A DNA stretch of 21,758 nt from an uncultured Propionibacteriaceae bacterium (lineage in GTDB: Bacteria > Actinomycetota > Actinomycetes > Propionibacteriales > Propionibacteriaceae), in NCBI GenBank assembly GCA_937988865.1, contig CALKHV010000135.1, positions 1-21,758 of the forward strand, written 5' to 3'. Under the pieces are notes generated by a model that was not told the DNA's origin, did no database searches, and worked only from the letters and a program-made list of their open reading frames with translations. The stretch's first letter is position 1; each line of letters opens with the position of its first letter. Below, piece by piece: positions 1 to 7,740 of the stretch. The position numbers were made by a program, and so were the translations under genes.

Positions 1-160
1 TCGGCTGCAGCAAGCCCATGATCATGCGCATCGTGGTGGTCTTGCCCGCGCCGTTCCCGCCCACGAAACCCGTCAGTTCACCGGGCAGCATCGTGAGCGA
101 CACGTCATCGACGGCGAGCACGTCGCCGTAGCGACGTGTCAGCTGACGGGCTTCGAGCAT
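1..160 (-). CDS. ABC transporter ATP-binding protein, N-terminal part (runs off the window)
   Basis: Only the first 53 residues are present. They begin MLEARQLTRRYGDVLAVDDV and contain a clear Walker A loop, GGNGAGKTT, at about residues 34-42. This is the normal start of an ABC ATPase that energises transport across the cytoplasmic membrane. The form MLEARxLTRRYGDVLAVDDVSL is typical of export or drug-resistance type ATPases, but the substrate cannot be told from this fragment. The ATG lies 7 bases after the guaB1 stop on the same strand. A GGAG inside the end of guaB1 can serve as ribosome binding site, so the two genes are probably co-transcribed. The signature motif and Walker B lie outside the window. 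Confidence 0.9.
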   Translation of the reverse strand, partial: MLEARQLTRRYGDVLAVDDVSLTMLPGELTGFVGGNGAGKTTTMRMIMGLLQP

Positions 161-167
161 GTCCGGC

Positions 168-1634
168 TCAACTCCAGGATGCGTGGATCGGGCGTCCCTC
201 TTCGTAACCAGACGGTGACTGGACGCCCACAACCGCCTTCTCGGCGAACTCCCTGAGCGTCCGGGCGCCCGCATACGTGCAGGCCGACCGGACGCCGGAC
301 GTGATCCAGTCGACGAGGTCTTCCACACCCGGACGCTGCGGGTCGAGGTACATCCGCGAGCTCGAGATGCCTTCCTCGAAGAGGGCCGCCCGTGCGCGAT
401 CGAAACCGCTCTGGGTGCGCGTCCGCTGGCGGACGGCGCGGGCCGACGCCATGCCGAACGATTCCTTGTAGGGGTGTCCCTGATGGTCGGTCAGCAGGTC
501 GCCGGTGGACTCGTGCGTCCCCGCGAACCACGAACCGATCATCACGCTCCCGGCGCCGGCGGCGAGGGCAAGGGCGACATCCCTGGGGTGTCGCACGCCG
601 CCGTCGGCCCAGACGGCCTTGCCGACGCTGTGGGCGGCTTCCGCGCACTCCAGCACTGCCGAGAACTGCGGACGCCCGACTCCCGTCTGCATGCGCGTCG
701 TGCACATCGCACCGGGGCCCACGCCGACCTTCAGGACGTCCGCGCCGGCTTCGACGAGATCGAGTGTCCCGGCGGCGGTGACGACGTTGCCGGCCACCAT
801 GGGGATGCGGCGTCCGGTGGACGCTGTGTGGGCGTCCCGGACGCCCGCGACAATGGCGAGGGCCTCGATCATCTTCTCCTGGTGACCGTGGGCGGTGTCC
901 ATGACGAGGACGTCCGCGCCCGCGTCCAGCAGGCGCTGGGCGCGTCCGGCGACGTCACCGTTGATACCGACCGCGGCGCCGATCATCAAGCGTCCGAGGG
1001 GGTCGAGGGCGGGCCGGTAGAGGGCCGCACGCAAGGCCGCCTTGGGCGTCATCAACCCGACCAGCTGACCGTCGGCCACCGCGAGTGCAACCTTCTGGTG
1101 ATGCAGGCTGAGGGCGTCGAAGACAGCCTCGGGAGCAGTGTCGGGTGCCACGATCGTGAGGTCGGTCGTCATCACCTCGTGCACCTGGGCGAACCGGTCG
1201 ATCCCCTCGGCCTCGGCCGGGGAGACGATCCCGATGGGGGCGCCGTCCTCGACCACGATCACGACCCCGTGGGAGCGCTTCGTGAGCAGGCTCATCGCCT
1301 CGCCGATCGTGGTCGTGGGGTCGACCCGCACGGGGGTGTCGAAGACGGTGTGGGCGTCCTTGACCCGGTCGATCGACTTCTTGACGAACTCGGTCGGGAT
1401 GTCCTGGGGGAGCACCGCGATGCCGCCGCGGCGAGCAATGGTCTCGGCCATGCGACGACCCGAGATGGCGGTCATGTTGGCGACCACGAGGGGGAGGGGT
1501 GTCCCGATCCCGTCGGTGGACGTCAGGTCGACGTCCAGACGCGAGGTGACGCTCGACCGGTTGGGGGCCATGAACACGTCGCTGTAGGTCAGGTCGTAGG
1601 CAGGTTTCTCAGTGAGGAATCGCACGTGGCCCAT
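168..1634 (-). CDS. guaB1: GuaB1 family IMP dehydrogenase/GMP reductase-related protein
   Basis: A 488-residue TIM-barrel protein of the IMPDH/GMPR superfamily. The N-terminal barrel strand (YSDVFMAPNRS, about 17-27) is followed by an inserted CBS pair at about 95-205 (HEVMTTDLTIVAPDT marks the second). The barrel resumes with DTAHGH (246-251), the catalytic loop GVGPGAMCTTR with nucleophile Cys311, and the phosphate-binding ADGGVRHP (343-350). Family knowledge: actinobacterial GuaB1 differs from the true IMP dehydrogenase GuaB2, and the mycobacterial protein was reported as a CBS-containing GMP reductase, converting GMP to IMP in purine salvage. I infer the same activity here; IMPDH activity cannot be excluded from sequence. 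The start MGHVRFL fits the family. The gene lies 22 bases downstream of the hairpin that ends the qcr operon and is followed by an ABC ATPase gene. No clear Shine-Dalgarno sequence precedes the ATG. Confidence 0.9.
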   Translation of the reverse strand: MGHVRFLTEKPAYDLTYSDVFMAPNRSSVTSRLDVDLTSTDGIGTPLPLVVANMTAISGRRMAETIARRGGIAVLPQDIPTEFVKKSIDRVKDAHTVFDTPVRVDPTTTIGEAMSLLTKRSHGVVIVVEDGAPIGIVSPAEAEGIDRFAQVHEVMTTDLTIVAPDTAPEAVFDALSLHHQKVALAVADGQLVGLMTPKAALRAALYRPALDPLGRLMIGAAVGINGDVAGRAQRLLDAGADVLVMDTAHGHQEKMIEALAIVAGVRDAHTASTGRRIPMVAGNVVTAAGTLDLVEAGADVLKVGVGPGAMCTTRMQTGVGRPQFSAVLECAEAAHSVGKAVWADGGVRHPRDVALALAAGAGSVMIGSWFAGTHESTGDLLTDHQGHPYKESFGMASARAVRQRTRTQSGFDRARAALFEEGISSSRMYLDPQRPGVEDLVDWITSGVRSACTYAGARTLREFAEKAVVGVQSPSGYEEGRPIHASWS

Positions 1635-1656
1635 TGTCCCATCCGCCCGGTACGAA

Positions 1657-1683
1657 AGGGGCCCCGGATCGTCCGGGGCCCCC
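1657..1683 (-). terminator. Hairpin terminator of the ctaE-qcrCAB operon
   Basis: A perfect 12-bp inverted repeat, AGGGGCCCCGGA / TCCGGGGCCCCT, with a 3-base loop starts 15 bases past the qcrB stop codon. On the minus strand it is followed only by a short TTTC, so it has the strong-stem, weak-U-tract form common in actinobacteria. It also lies 22 bases before the guaB1 start, so read-through may feed guaB1. Confidence 0.75.
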
Positions 1684-1686
1684 TCT

Positions 1687-1698
1687 CACGTCGACGTG
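1687..1698. repeat. 12-bp perfect palindrome between the qcrB stop and its terminator
   Basis: CACGTCGACGTG is self-complementary over 12 bases. It lies directly after the qcrB stop codon and 3 bases from the terminator hairpin. It could be a binding site acting on guaB1, part of a longer terminator structure, or chance. Nothing else supports a function. Confidence 0.3.
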
Positions 1699-3441
1699 TC
1701 AGCGCGAGGTGATCTCGCTGAGTTCGTCCGCGTCGTCGACCGCACCATGGCCATCGTCGTGCCCTTCCGTGAGGGCATGGCCCGCATGGTGATGGGCCTC
1801 CTCGATCTCCTCCGGTGTCGGCTTGGCGATGTCGTCGCCCATGAACCAGTGCGACAGGCGCGAGCGCAGCTTGCTGACGCTCTGGCCGGTCGGGATGCCG
1901 TTGACGTCCAGGCCCTCGTCCTCAAGTGCCAGCGGAAGCTGCTTGTGCTGGGTGAGTGTGAAGGCCTCATCGGTGGTGATGGGTGCATGGGCTTCGGAGT
2001 AGCTACCGTCGGGTGAGCGGTGGATGATGCCGGTCTCCGACCCGTGCAGCACCCTCGCGTGGTCGGACCTCTGCAGCGACAGGGCTGTCCGTTTGGCGAT
2101 GATGTAGGCGATGACAGGGGCCACGAAGACGGCGACGCGCATCACGTAGGTCACTGCGTTGAGCGACACGTGGAACTTGGTGGCGATGATGTCGTTGCCA
2201 CCGGCGATCCAGAACATCGCGTACCAGGTCATGCCGGCGACACCGAGTGCCGTGCGGGTTGCCGCGTTGCGCGGACGGTCCAACAGATGGTGCTCCGACT
2301 TGTCCCCGGTGATCCACTGCTCCACGAAGGGCCAGACGCCCAAGCCGGTGAACAGCAGGCCCATGAGGCCCACGCCGGGCAGGAAGATGTTCCAGCTCCA
2401 GGTCGTCGCACCGAGGTGCCACTCCCAGTTGGGGACGATGCGGATCGCACCTTCGACCCAGCCCATGTACCAGTCGGGCTGCGAGCCCGCAGTCACCTGG
2501 GACGGGTTGTACGGTCCGAACTTCCACACCGGGTTGATGGTCATGAAGGCACCCATCAGCACCGTGATGCCGAAGACGACGAAGAAGAAGCCGCCGGCCT
2601 TGGCCATGTAGACGGGGAACAGCGGGTAGCCGACGACGTTGTGCTCCGTGCGTCCGGGGCCCGGGTACTGGGTGTGCTTGTGGTAGACGACCAGCGCGAG
2701 GTGCGCGCTGATGAGACCGAGCAGGATCCCGGGCACCAGGAGGATGTGCACCATGTACAGGCGCGGGATGATCAGCGTGCCGGGGAACTCGCCACCGAAG
2801 ACGAAGAACTCGGCCCAGGTGCCGATGACCGGGATGGAACGCACCAGGCCGTCGACGAAGCGGAGGCCTGTGCCCGACAGCAGGTCGTCGGGGAGTGAGT
2901 AGCCGGCGAATCCCTCGATCATCGTGAGGCTCATCAGCCCGACGCCGATCAGCCAGTTGATCTCGCGCGGCTTGCGGAATGCCCCCGTGAAGAAGATGCG
3001 GAGCATGTGGACGAAAGCCGCCGCCACGAACAGCATGGCCGCCCAGTGATGCACCTGGCGGACCAGCAAACCGCCCCTGATGTCGAACGACAACGTGAGG
3101 GTGGACGCGAAGGCCTCCGACATGGGCAGGCCACGGAGCAGCTGGTAGGCCCCGTGGTATTCGGTCTCGGCCATCGACGGCTTGAACCAGATCGTCAGGA
3201 AGACGCCCGTCAGCAGCAGCACGATGAACGAGTAGAGGGCGATCTCGCCGAGCAGGAACGACCAGTGGTCGGGGAACACCTTGCGCAGGTTGCTCTTGCC
3301 GATCGCGGCGAGCCCGAGCCGGTCGTCGGCCCACGTGAGGACATTGCCCTTGGCGGGCTTGGGCGCGCTCGACTCGACGTCACCGGGACGCTTGGCCTCG
3401 AGCGCCTCGGACGACCCTGCGATGCCAACGGGCTTGGCCAT
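1699..3441 (-). CDS. qcrB: Cytochrome bc1 complex cytochrome b subunit
   Basis: The 580-residue membrane subunit of the menaquinol:cytochrome c oxidoreductase, which in actinobacteria forms a supercomplex with the aa3 oxidase. Candidate heme b ligands are His131 and His145 in one helix and His232 and His247 in a later one; the 15-residue spacing of the second pair resembles the b6f type. The Qo-site motif appears as PDWY at 322-325, the usual actinobacterial variant of PEWY. Many hydrophobic helices lie between about 60 and 460. The C-terminal tail of about 110 residues is hydrophilic, ending in a His/Asp/Glu-rich stretch, as seen in actinobacterial QcrB. The start ATG shares one base with the qcrA stop (TGATG), indicating translational coupling. 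It is the last gene of the operon, followed by a hairpin terminator. Confidence 0.97.
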   Translation of the reverse strand: MAKPVGIAGSSEALEAKRPGDVESSAPKPAKGNVLTWADDRLGLAAIGKSNLRKVFPDHWSFLLGEIALYSFIVLLLTGVFLTIWFKPSMAETEYHGAYQLLRGLPMSEAFASTLTLSFDIRGGLLVRQVHHWAAMLFVAAAFVHMLRIFFTGAFRKPREINWLIGVGLMSLTMIEGFAGYSLPDDLLSGTGLRFVDGLVRSIPVIGTWAEFFVFGGEFPGTLIIPRLYMVHILLVPGILLGLISAHLALVVYHKHTQYPGPGRTEHNVVGYPLFPVYMAKAGGFFFVVFGITVLMGAFMTINPVWKFGPYNPSQVTAGSQPDWYMGWVEGAIRIVPNWEWHLGATTWSWNIFLPGVGLMGLLFTGLGVWPFVEQWITGDKSEHHLLDRPRNAATRTALGVAGMTWYAMFWIAGGNDIIATKFHVSLNAVTYVMRVAVFVAPVIAYIIAKRTALSLQRSDHARVLHGSETGIIHRSPDGSYSEAHAPITTDEAFTLTQHKQLPLALEDEGLDVNGIPTGQSVSKLRSRLSHWFMGDDIAKPTPEEIEEAHHHAGHALTEGHDDGHGAVDDADELSEITSR

Positions 3442-4514
3442 CAGTTGTCACCCTTCTGGAAGTCGTGGCGGGAGTCGCGCTCGAAGTAGCTCGGGCCGAC
3501 GGGCACCGTGAAGCCCTGACGTGCGACCAGGTAGCCGTCCTTGTCGACGGTGATCGGCAACTGCGGCAGCGAGCGGGCCGCAGGTCCGAAGACGACGATG
3601 CCGGATTCTCCGAGGTCGAAGGTCGACTGGTGGCACGGGCAGAGCAGGTGGTGGGTCTGCTGCTCCCACAGGCTGATGGGGCAGCCGACGTGGGTGCAGA
3701 TCTTCGAATAGCAGAGGATGCCCGAAACCTGCCAGTCCTTGCGGCTGTCGGGAATCTTGATCGACTGGGGATCCATGCGGACGACGATGATGGCCGCCTT
3801 GGCGCGCTCCGTGGCCTGCAGGCTGCCCTCGAACTCCTTCAGGGATTTGGGCTCGCCGTTGACGAGCTGCCCGATCTCCATGTCGGCCGCCTTGATCGGC
3901 TTGAAGTCGACGTCATTGACGATGCGGACGCCCTCGGCCCAGATCGTCGTCTCGATGGTGACGGCCCGCTTGCCCTTCGTGGGCCAGACGCCCATGTCGG
4001 CGAGCAGGACCACTGCGGGCACCGCCACGATGCCCAGGGCACCCGCGAGGCTCGCGCCGATCAGTCCGCGACGTGACAACCCGGACTGCTCGACGCCCTT
4101 GCGGAATTCGGCGGCCACGGCCGCACGATCCGCATCGGAGGAGCGTGCGGGGTGACGGTAGTCGATGCTCTCCTCGTCGCCCATGATCTGCTTCGCCCAA
4201 TGGATGCAGGCGAGGCCGATCAGCAGGACGCCGAGACCCCCGGTCAGCCCGAGGCCGACGTGCTGAGCGTTGGCGTGCAGTGGCCCGAGCTTGACGTACA
4301 TGTCGCGAGGGACCGCGAAGTAGATCACGACGAAGGTGATCGCCAGGATCGGAACGGCCGCCAGCATGCCGACGACCTGGGCGTAGGCCCGGCGTCCGGC
4401 AGCCGGGTCGACGTCACTCCAGCGGGGGTTGTGTTCCTCAAGTCCCGGATCGGGGATCGGGAACTCGGGGGTCGGCGCCACGCCCACCCGTTCGATCTGG
4501 TCGTGTCCGCTCAC
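3441..4514 (-). CDS. qcrA: Cytochrome bc1 complex Rieske iron-sulfur subunit
   Basis: A 357-residue Rieske protein carrying electrons from quinol at the QcrB Qo site to QcrC. The [2Fe-2S] ligand motifs are CTHVGC (273-278) and CPCHQS (292-297), each giving one Cys and one His ligand plus a disulfide Cys. There are three hydrophobic segments at about 50-68, 86-106 and 152-172, the actinobacterial three-helix arrangement. SRRGLIGAS before the third helix resembles the Tat-type signal used to insert it. The frame stays open to 4583, but I chose the GTG at 4514 because it overlaps the qcrC stop as GTGA and has GAAGGGGG about 11 bases upstream. The gene overlaps qcrB by one base. Confidence 0.96.
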   Translation of the reverse strand: MSGHDQIERVGVAPTPEFPIPDPGLEEHNPRWSDVDPAAGRRAYAQVVGMLAAVPILAITFVVIYFAVPRDMYVKLGPLHANAQHVGLGLTGGLGVLLIGLACIHWAKQIMGDEESIDYRHPARSSDADRAAVAAEFRKGVEQSGLSRRGLIGASLAGALGIVAVPAVVLLADMGVWPTKGKRAVTIETTIWAEGVRIVNDVDFKPIKAADMEIGQLVNGEPKSLKEFEGSLQATERAKAAIIVVRMDPQSIKIPDSRKDWQVSGILCYSKICTHVGCPISLWEQQTHHLLCPCHQSTFDLGESGIVVFGPAARSLPQLPITVDKDGYLVARQGFTVPVGPSYFERDSRHDFQKGDN

Positions 4515-5314
4515 TTGGCTCGAGCCCCCTTCTTTGCCAGCCAGATGGCGACGCCAACCAGCGAACCCATACCGACCAGCCAACCCCAGAACCCTTCGGA
4601 CACCGGTCCGATGCCACCCAGGTCGAAACCGCCCTGCGAGGGCTGGGCGTGGAGCTGGTTGAGGTAGCCGATGATCTCGTTGACGTCCGCGTCGGTGAGC
4701 GCACCCTTCGAGAACACGGGCATCTGCTGCGGGCCGATGCGGATGGCGGAGTAGATGTGCCGGTTCGCCACACCCTTGAGCGTCGGGGCGTACTTGCCGC
4801 CGGGGAGTGCACCGCCCGAGCCCTCGAAGTTGTGGCAGGCCGAGCAGTTGGTGCGGAACAGTTCGCCACCGCGGGCGATCTCTTCCTCGGTCAGGCCCTC
4901 GCCGGAGTACACCTCGGGATCAGGGATCGCCGGGCCGGGTGCGAGGTCGGCGACGTAGGCCGCGATGGCTGCGATCTCGTCAGCGGTGTAGGTGACGGGC
5001 TTGCGGACGGCCTGGGCGCCCGGGTGGGCGAGGGGCATGCGTCCGGTGCCCATCTGGAAGTCGACCGAGGCGGCGCCCACGCCGATCAGCGACGGGCCCT
5101 GGCTGCCACCCTCGGCGTTGAGGCCGTGGCACGAGGAACAGGTCACGTCGAAGAGGGCCTTGCCCTGCGCGATCTGCGCGTCTTTCGTCGTGTCGGCGGC
5201 CACCTGCTGGGCCGGGGACACCACGGAGTAGATCGCACCCATCAGGAACAGGGCGAACAACAGCGTCAGCGGCTTCGCGCCGGGTGACCGGCGTCGCCGG
5301 GAAAGGAATCGCAC
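4511..5314 (-). CDS. qcrC: Cytochrome bc1 complex diheme cytochrome c subunit
   Basis: A 267-residue diheme cytochrome c that passes electrons directly from the Rieske centre to the aa3 oxidase, replacing a soluble cytochrome c. An N-terminal signal anchor follows RRRR (about 15-33). The first cytochrome domain has CSSCH (59-63) with Met92 as likely axial ligand. The second has CSACH (157-161) with Met198. A C-terminal helix at about 243-260 anchors it to the membrane. The reading frame continues far upstream inside ctaE, but the GTG at 5314 is the right start: GAAAGGG lies 6 bases before it and it is 20 bases after the ctaE stop. The stop overlaps the qcrA start as GTGA. Confidence 0.96.
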   Translation of the reverse strand: MRFLSRRRRSPGAKPLTLLFALFLMGAIYSVVSPAQQVAADTTKDAQIAQGKALFDVTCSSCHGLNAEGGSQGPSLIGVGAASVDFQMGTGRMPLAHPGAQAVRKPVTYTADEIAAIAAYVADLAPGPAIPDPEVYSGEGLTEEEIARGGELFRTNCSACHNFEGSGGALPGGKYAPTLKGVANRHIYSAIRIGPQQMPVFSKGALTDADVNEIIGYLNQLHAQPSQGGFDLGGIGPVSEGFWGWLVGMGSLVGVAIWLAKKGARAK

Positions 5315-5334
5315 GTCGTGCCCTTTCGTTCGGG

Positions 5335-6039
5335 TTACTTGAGGATGTAGATGACGCTGAAGAGGATGACCCAGACGAAGTCGACGAAGTGCCAGTAGTA
5401 CGAGACCACCATGGCCGAAACCGTCTGCTCGTGGGTGAAGGTGCGTGCGAGGTAGGTGCGTCCGAGGACGAAGAGGAAGGCGATGAGACCGCCGAGGACG
5501 TGCAGGCCGTGGAAGCCGGTGGCGAGGAAGAACGCCGAGAAGTACACGTTGTGCGAGATCGTGAAGCCTTCGCTGATCAGGGTGGCGTACTCGGTGACCT
5601 GACCCGCCAGGAAGATGGCGCCCATCACGAACGTGAGGGTGTACCACTCGCGCATGCCCCACTTCATGACGTTGGTGAGCCCTGCGCGACGCCGCACGTA
5701 TCCGTGCTCGGCCGCGTGGACGCCCAGCTGGCAGGTCACCGACGAGAGGACCAGAATCAGTGTGTTGACGGCTGCGAAGGTGAAGGCGAGGTGGTGGGAC
5801 TGGCTCTCCCACAACGACTCCGCCCCGGCCGGGGTGTTCGACGTCGTGACCTCGCGGATCATGAAGTAGGCGGCGAAGAGGGCGGCGAAGAACATCAACT
5901 CGCTCGCGAGCCAGATCCACGTGCCGAGGGCGACCATGTCGGGGCGTCCCTTGGGCGCGTGGAGTCGTGAGGGGGCGATGTTGTGGACCGCGCCAATCGG
6001 CTTGGTCGGAACGGCGTTCGTCGACGGTGATGTAGCCAC
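5335..6039 (-). CDS. ctaE: Cytochrome c oxidase subunit III
   Basis: A 234-residue subunit III of the aa3-type oxidase. Family features are WLASELMFFAALFAAYF in the first helix (about 43-59), repeated hydrophobic helices, HGLHVLGG, and the closing YYWHFVDFVWVILF. Length and five-helix form match actinobacterial CtaE, which lacks the first two helices of the mitochondrial protein. An ATG at 6159 is in frame, but the 40 residues after it are not CtaE-like. I chose the GTG at 6039, giving MATSPSTNAV, which sits 6 bases after a good -10 element and has no Shine-Dalgarno, suggesting a leaderless message. It is the first gene of ctaE-qcrC-qcrA-qcrB. Oxidase subunits I and II are not in this window. 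Confidence 0.93.
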   Translation of the reverse strand: MATSPSTNAVPTKPIGAVHNIAPSRLHAPKGRPDMVALGTWIWLASELMFFAALFAAYFMIREVTTSNTPAGAESLWESQSHHLAFTFAAVNTLILVLSSVTCQLGVHAAEHGYVRRRAGLTNVMKWGMREWYTLTFVMGAIFLAGQVTEYATLISEGFTISHNVYFSAFFLATGFHGLHVLGGLIAFLFVLGRTYLARTFTHEQTVSAMVVSYYWHFVDFVWVILFSVIYILK

Positions 6040-6045
6040 GGGGTC

Positions 6046-6051
6046 ATTATT
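6046..6051 (-). promoter_or_regulatory. Probable -10 element for the ctaE-qcrCAB operon
   Basis: AATAAT on the minus strand matches TATAAT at five of six positions and lies in a rare A+T-rich patch. It ends 6 bases before the GTG of ctaE, so transcription would start at or very near the start codon. No convincing -35 was seen. Confidence 0.5.
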
Positions 6052-6082
6052 GCTTGAAAACCGCCATTGGTCATGTCGAAGT

Positions 6083-6116
6083 CCAACCCCGGGTTCAGGT
6101 GACGATCCGGGGTTGG
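6083..6116. repeat. 10-bp inverted repeat between divergent ctaE and receiver-trpD genes
   Basis: CCAACCCCGG (6083-6092) and CCGGGGTTGG (6107-6116) are perfect inverted copies separated by 14 bases. The right arm touches a plus-strand GATAAT, and the left arm lies about 30 bases upstream of the ctaE -10. No T-run follows on either strand, so an operator shared by the two divergent promoters is more likely than a terminator. The rest of 6052-6274 holds no gene I can support. Confidence 0.5.
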
Positions 6117-6122
6117 GATAAT
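6117..6122 (+). promoter_or_regulatory. Possible -10 element for the receiver-trpD pair
   Basis: GATAAT matches TATAAT at five of six positions and directly abuts the right arm of the inverted repeat. Seventeen bases upstream is only a weak TTCAGG. Transcription from here would give a 5' leader of about 145 bases. A second candidate, TACGAT at 6235-6240, lies closer to the gene. Which one is used cannot be decided from sequence. Confidence 0.3.
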
Positions 6123-6274
6123 GCGACTCAGACACCCCTGCGAGGGGCACCTCGTCCAACCATTGCCCGACCTCCTGGCGGCACGCAGAAGTGGCCCCGC
6201 AACCGAGCAGGCGTCCCCGATCGGGTCGTCAGGCTACGATGCTGGTGAGCACGAGACGACAGGCAAGGAAGCAC

Positions 6275-6688
6275 ATGAGCGCTGAGCAGACCGCCACCCT
6301 CAAGGTGATGCTGTACTCCGACGACCGCACCGTCCGTGACCAGCTGAGGTTGGCCCTGGGACGCAAGGTGGCCGCCGACCTGCCCGAACTCGAGCTGGTC
6401 GATGTCGCCACCCCCAACGGCGTGATCCGGGCCATGGACGGGGGCGGCTTCGATCTGCTGATCCTCGACGGCGAGGCCGTGCCCGAAGGTGGCATGGGCT
6501 TGGCCCACCAGCTCAAGGACGAAATCGCCAACTGCCCGCCGATCGTGCTGCTCGTGGCGCGGGTGGCGGATGCGTGGCTCGCCACGTGGTCGCGAGCCGA
6601 CGCGATGAGCGCGTACCCCGTCGATCCGGTCCGACTCCCGAAGACGGTTGCCGAGGTGCTGCGGGCGCGCGTCCCGGCGCAGGCCTGA
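6275..6688 (+). CDS. Degenerate response-regulator receiver domain protein
   Basis: A 137-residue single-domain protein with the CheY-like pattern. It has an acidic pair at Asp16-Asp17, a strand ending LLILDGEAVPEGGMG with Asp65 in the phosphoacceptor place, and later PPIVLLVAR and AYPVDPVRLP. Two conserved receiver residues are missing: the Thr/Ser after the fourth strand is Ala95, and the Lys of the usual KP pair is Asp117. There is no output domain. It may therefore act as a protein-protein or ligand-binding pseudo-receiver; this is inference. The ATG at 6275 is chosen over an open frame from 6191 because AAGGAAG lies 4 bases before it. It is followed 2 bases later by trpD and is divergent from ctaE. 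Confidence 0.8.
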   Translation: MSAEQTATLKVMLYSDDRTVRDQLRLALGRKVAADLPELELVDVATPNGVIRAMDGGGFDLLILDGEAVPEGGMGLAHQLKDEIANCPPIVLLVARVADAWLATWSRADAMSAYPVDPVRLPKTVAEVLRARVPAQA

Positions 6689-6690
6689 CC

Positions 6691-7740
6691 GTGGGGGACG
6701 CCTACACCTGGCCGGACGTCCTGAGCGGGCTCGTCAAGGGCCAGGACCTCACCGCCGACGCCGCGCGCTGGGCCATGGACCAGGTGCTGAGTGGAGACAC
6801 GACATCGGTGCAGATCGCCGGTTTCGCCGTCGCGTTGCGTGCCAAAGGTGAGACGGTCGACGAGATCTCGGGCCTCGCCGATGCGATGACGTCGCGTGCC
6901 ACCCACCTCGACCTCGATCCCGAGGCTGTCGACATCGTCGGCTCGGGCGGTGATCGCGCCAACACGGTGAACGTCTCGACCATGGCCGCCGTCGTCGCCG
7001 CGGCCGCCGGTGCCACGGTGATCAAGCACGGAAACCGCGCGGCGAGTTCGATGTGCGGCACGGCGGACTGCCTCGAGGAACTGGGCGTTGCGCTGGACGT
7101 GCCCCCCGACCGGCAGGCGTCCGTCCTGGCCGAGACCGGGATCGTCTTCCTCTTCGCGCCGCTCTACCACTCCTCGCTGAGGCACGCCGCCACCGCACGG
7201 CGTGAGCTCGGAATCCAGACCACCTTCAACTTCCTCGGCCCGTTGGCCAATCCGGCGCGTCCGCTCGCGCAGGCCATCGGTGTCGCCGATGCCCGGATGG
7301 CGCCGCTGATGGCTGGTGTGCTGGCGGCCCGCGGGAGTCGCGGGCTCGTCTTCCACGGCGGCGACGGGCTCGACGAGCTCACCACGACCACCACCTCGGA
7401 CGTCTGGGTCTTCCACGGCGGACGCGTGGTCGGGACGACCCTCGATCCGACGTCGCTGGGACTCGTGGCTGCGCGTCCGACGGATCTCGTGGGGGGCGAC
7501 CGGGCCCACAACGCGCAGGTGGCGCGGGACGTGTTCGGCGGGGCCACGGGCCCCGTGCGTGACATCGTGCTGCTGAACGCGGCCGCCGCGCTCCTCGCCT
7601 TCGACACGCCCGACCTGGACGCACCACTGCAGGACCAGGTGGGGGAGCGGCTCGACCGGGCCGCCCGCGCCATCGACTCGGGCCGGGCCACCAGCCTGCT
7701 GGACCGTTGGGTCGCCGCGTCGAGGGCCGCCGTCAACTGA
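6691..7740 (+). CDS. trpD: Anthranilate phosphoribosyltransferase
   Basis: A 349-residue enzyme of the tryptophan pathway that joins anthranilate and PRPP to give phosphoribosyl-anthranilate. Visible motifs are the PRPP-binding GSGGD (84-88; GTGGD in most homologues), NVSTM (94-98), KHGNRAASS (112-120), and NFLGPLANPA (180-189). GGDGLDEL at about 223-230 is the usual metal-binding acidic stretch. Length is normal. The GTG at 6691 lies 2 bases after the stop of the receiver gene without an obvious Shine-Dalgarno, so translation is probably coupled. Other trp genes are absent here; a stand-alone trpD beside the cytochrome operon is familiar from other actinobacteria. The last 8 bases overlap the oppositely directed A24 peptidase gene. 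Confidence 0.95.
   Translation: MGDAYTWPDVLSGLVKGQDLTADAARWAMDQVLSGDTTSVQIAGFAVALRAKGETVDEISGLADAMTSRATHLDLDPEAVDIVGSGGDRANTVNVSTMAAVVAAAAGATVIKHGNRAASSMCGTADCLEELGVALDVPPDRQASVLAETGIVFLFAPLYHSSLRHAATARRELGIQTTFNFLGPLANPARPLAQAIGVADARMAPLMAGVLAARGSRGLVFHGGDGLDELTTTTTSDVWVFHGGRVVGTTLDPTSLGLVAARPTDLVGGDRAHNAQVARDVFGGATGPVRDIVLLNAAAALLAFDTPDLDAPLQDQVGERLDRAARAIDSGRATSLLDRWVAASRAAVN

Noticed and set aside
474..1712. Long plus-strand open frame opposite guaB1 (about 412 codons)
   Set aside because: Antisense shadow of guaB1 with low-complexity composition and no recognisable domain.
2003..3334. Long minus-strand open frame inside qcrB in another frame (about 443 codons)
   Set aside because: It is an Arg/His/Pro-rich alternative frame of qcrB, which is certain.
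4515..4583. Upstream extension of qcrA to an ATG at 4583
   Set aside because: The extension overlaps the end of qcrC. The GTG at 4514 has a Shine-Dalgarno and a GTGA overlap with the qcrC stop.
6083..6116. Inverted repeat as a transcription terminator
   Set aside because: It lies between divergent gene starts, where no transcript needs ending, and no T-run follows on either strand.
6040..6159. Upstream extension of ctaE to an ATG at 6159
   Set aside because: The 40 extra residues are not CtaE-like and would run across the inverted repeat and the -10 element.
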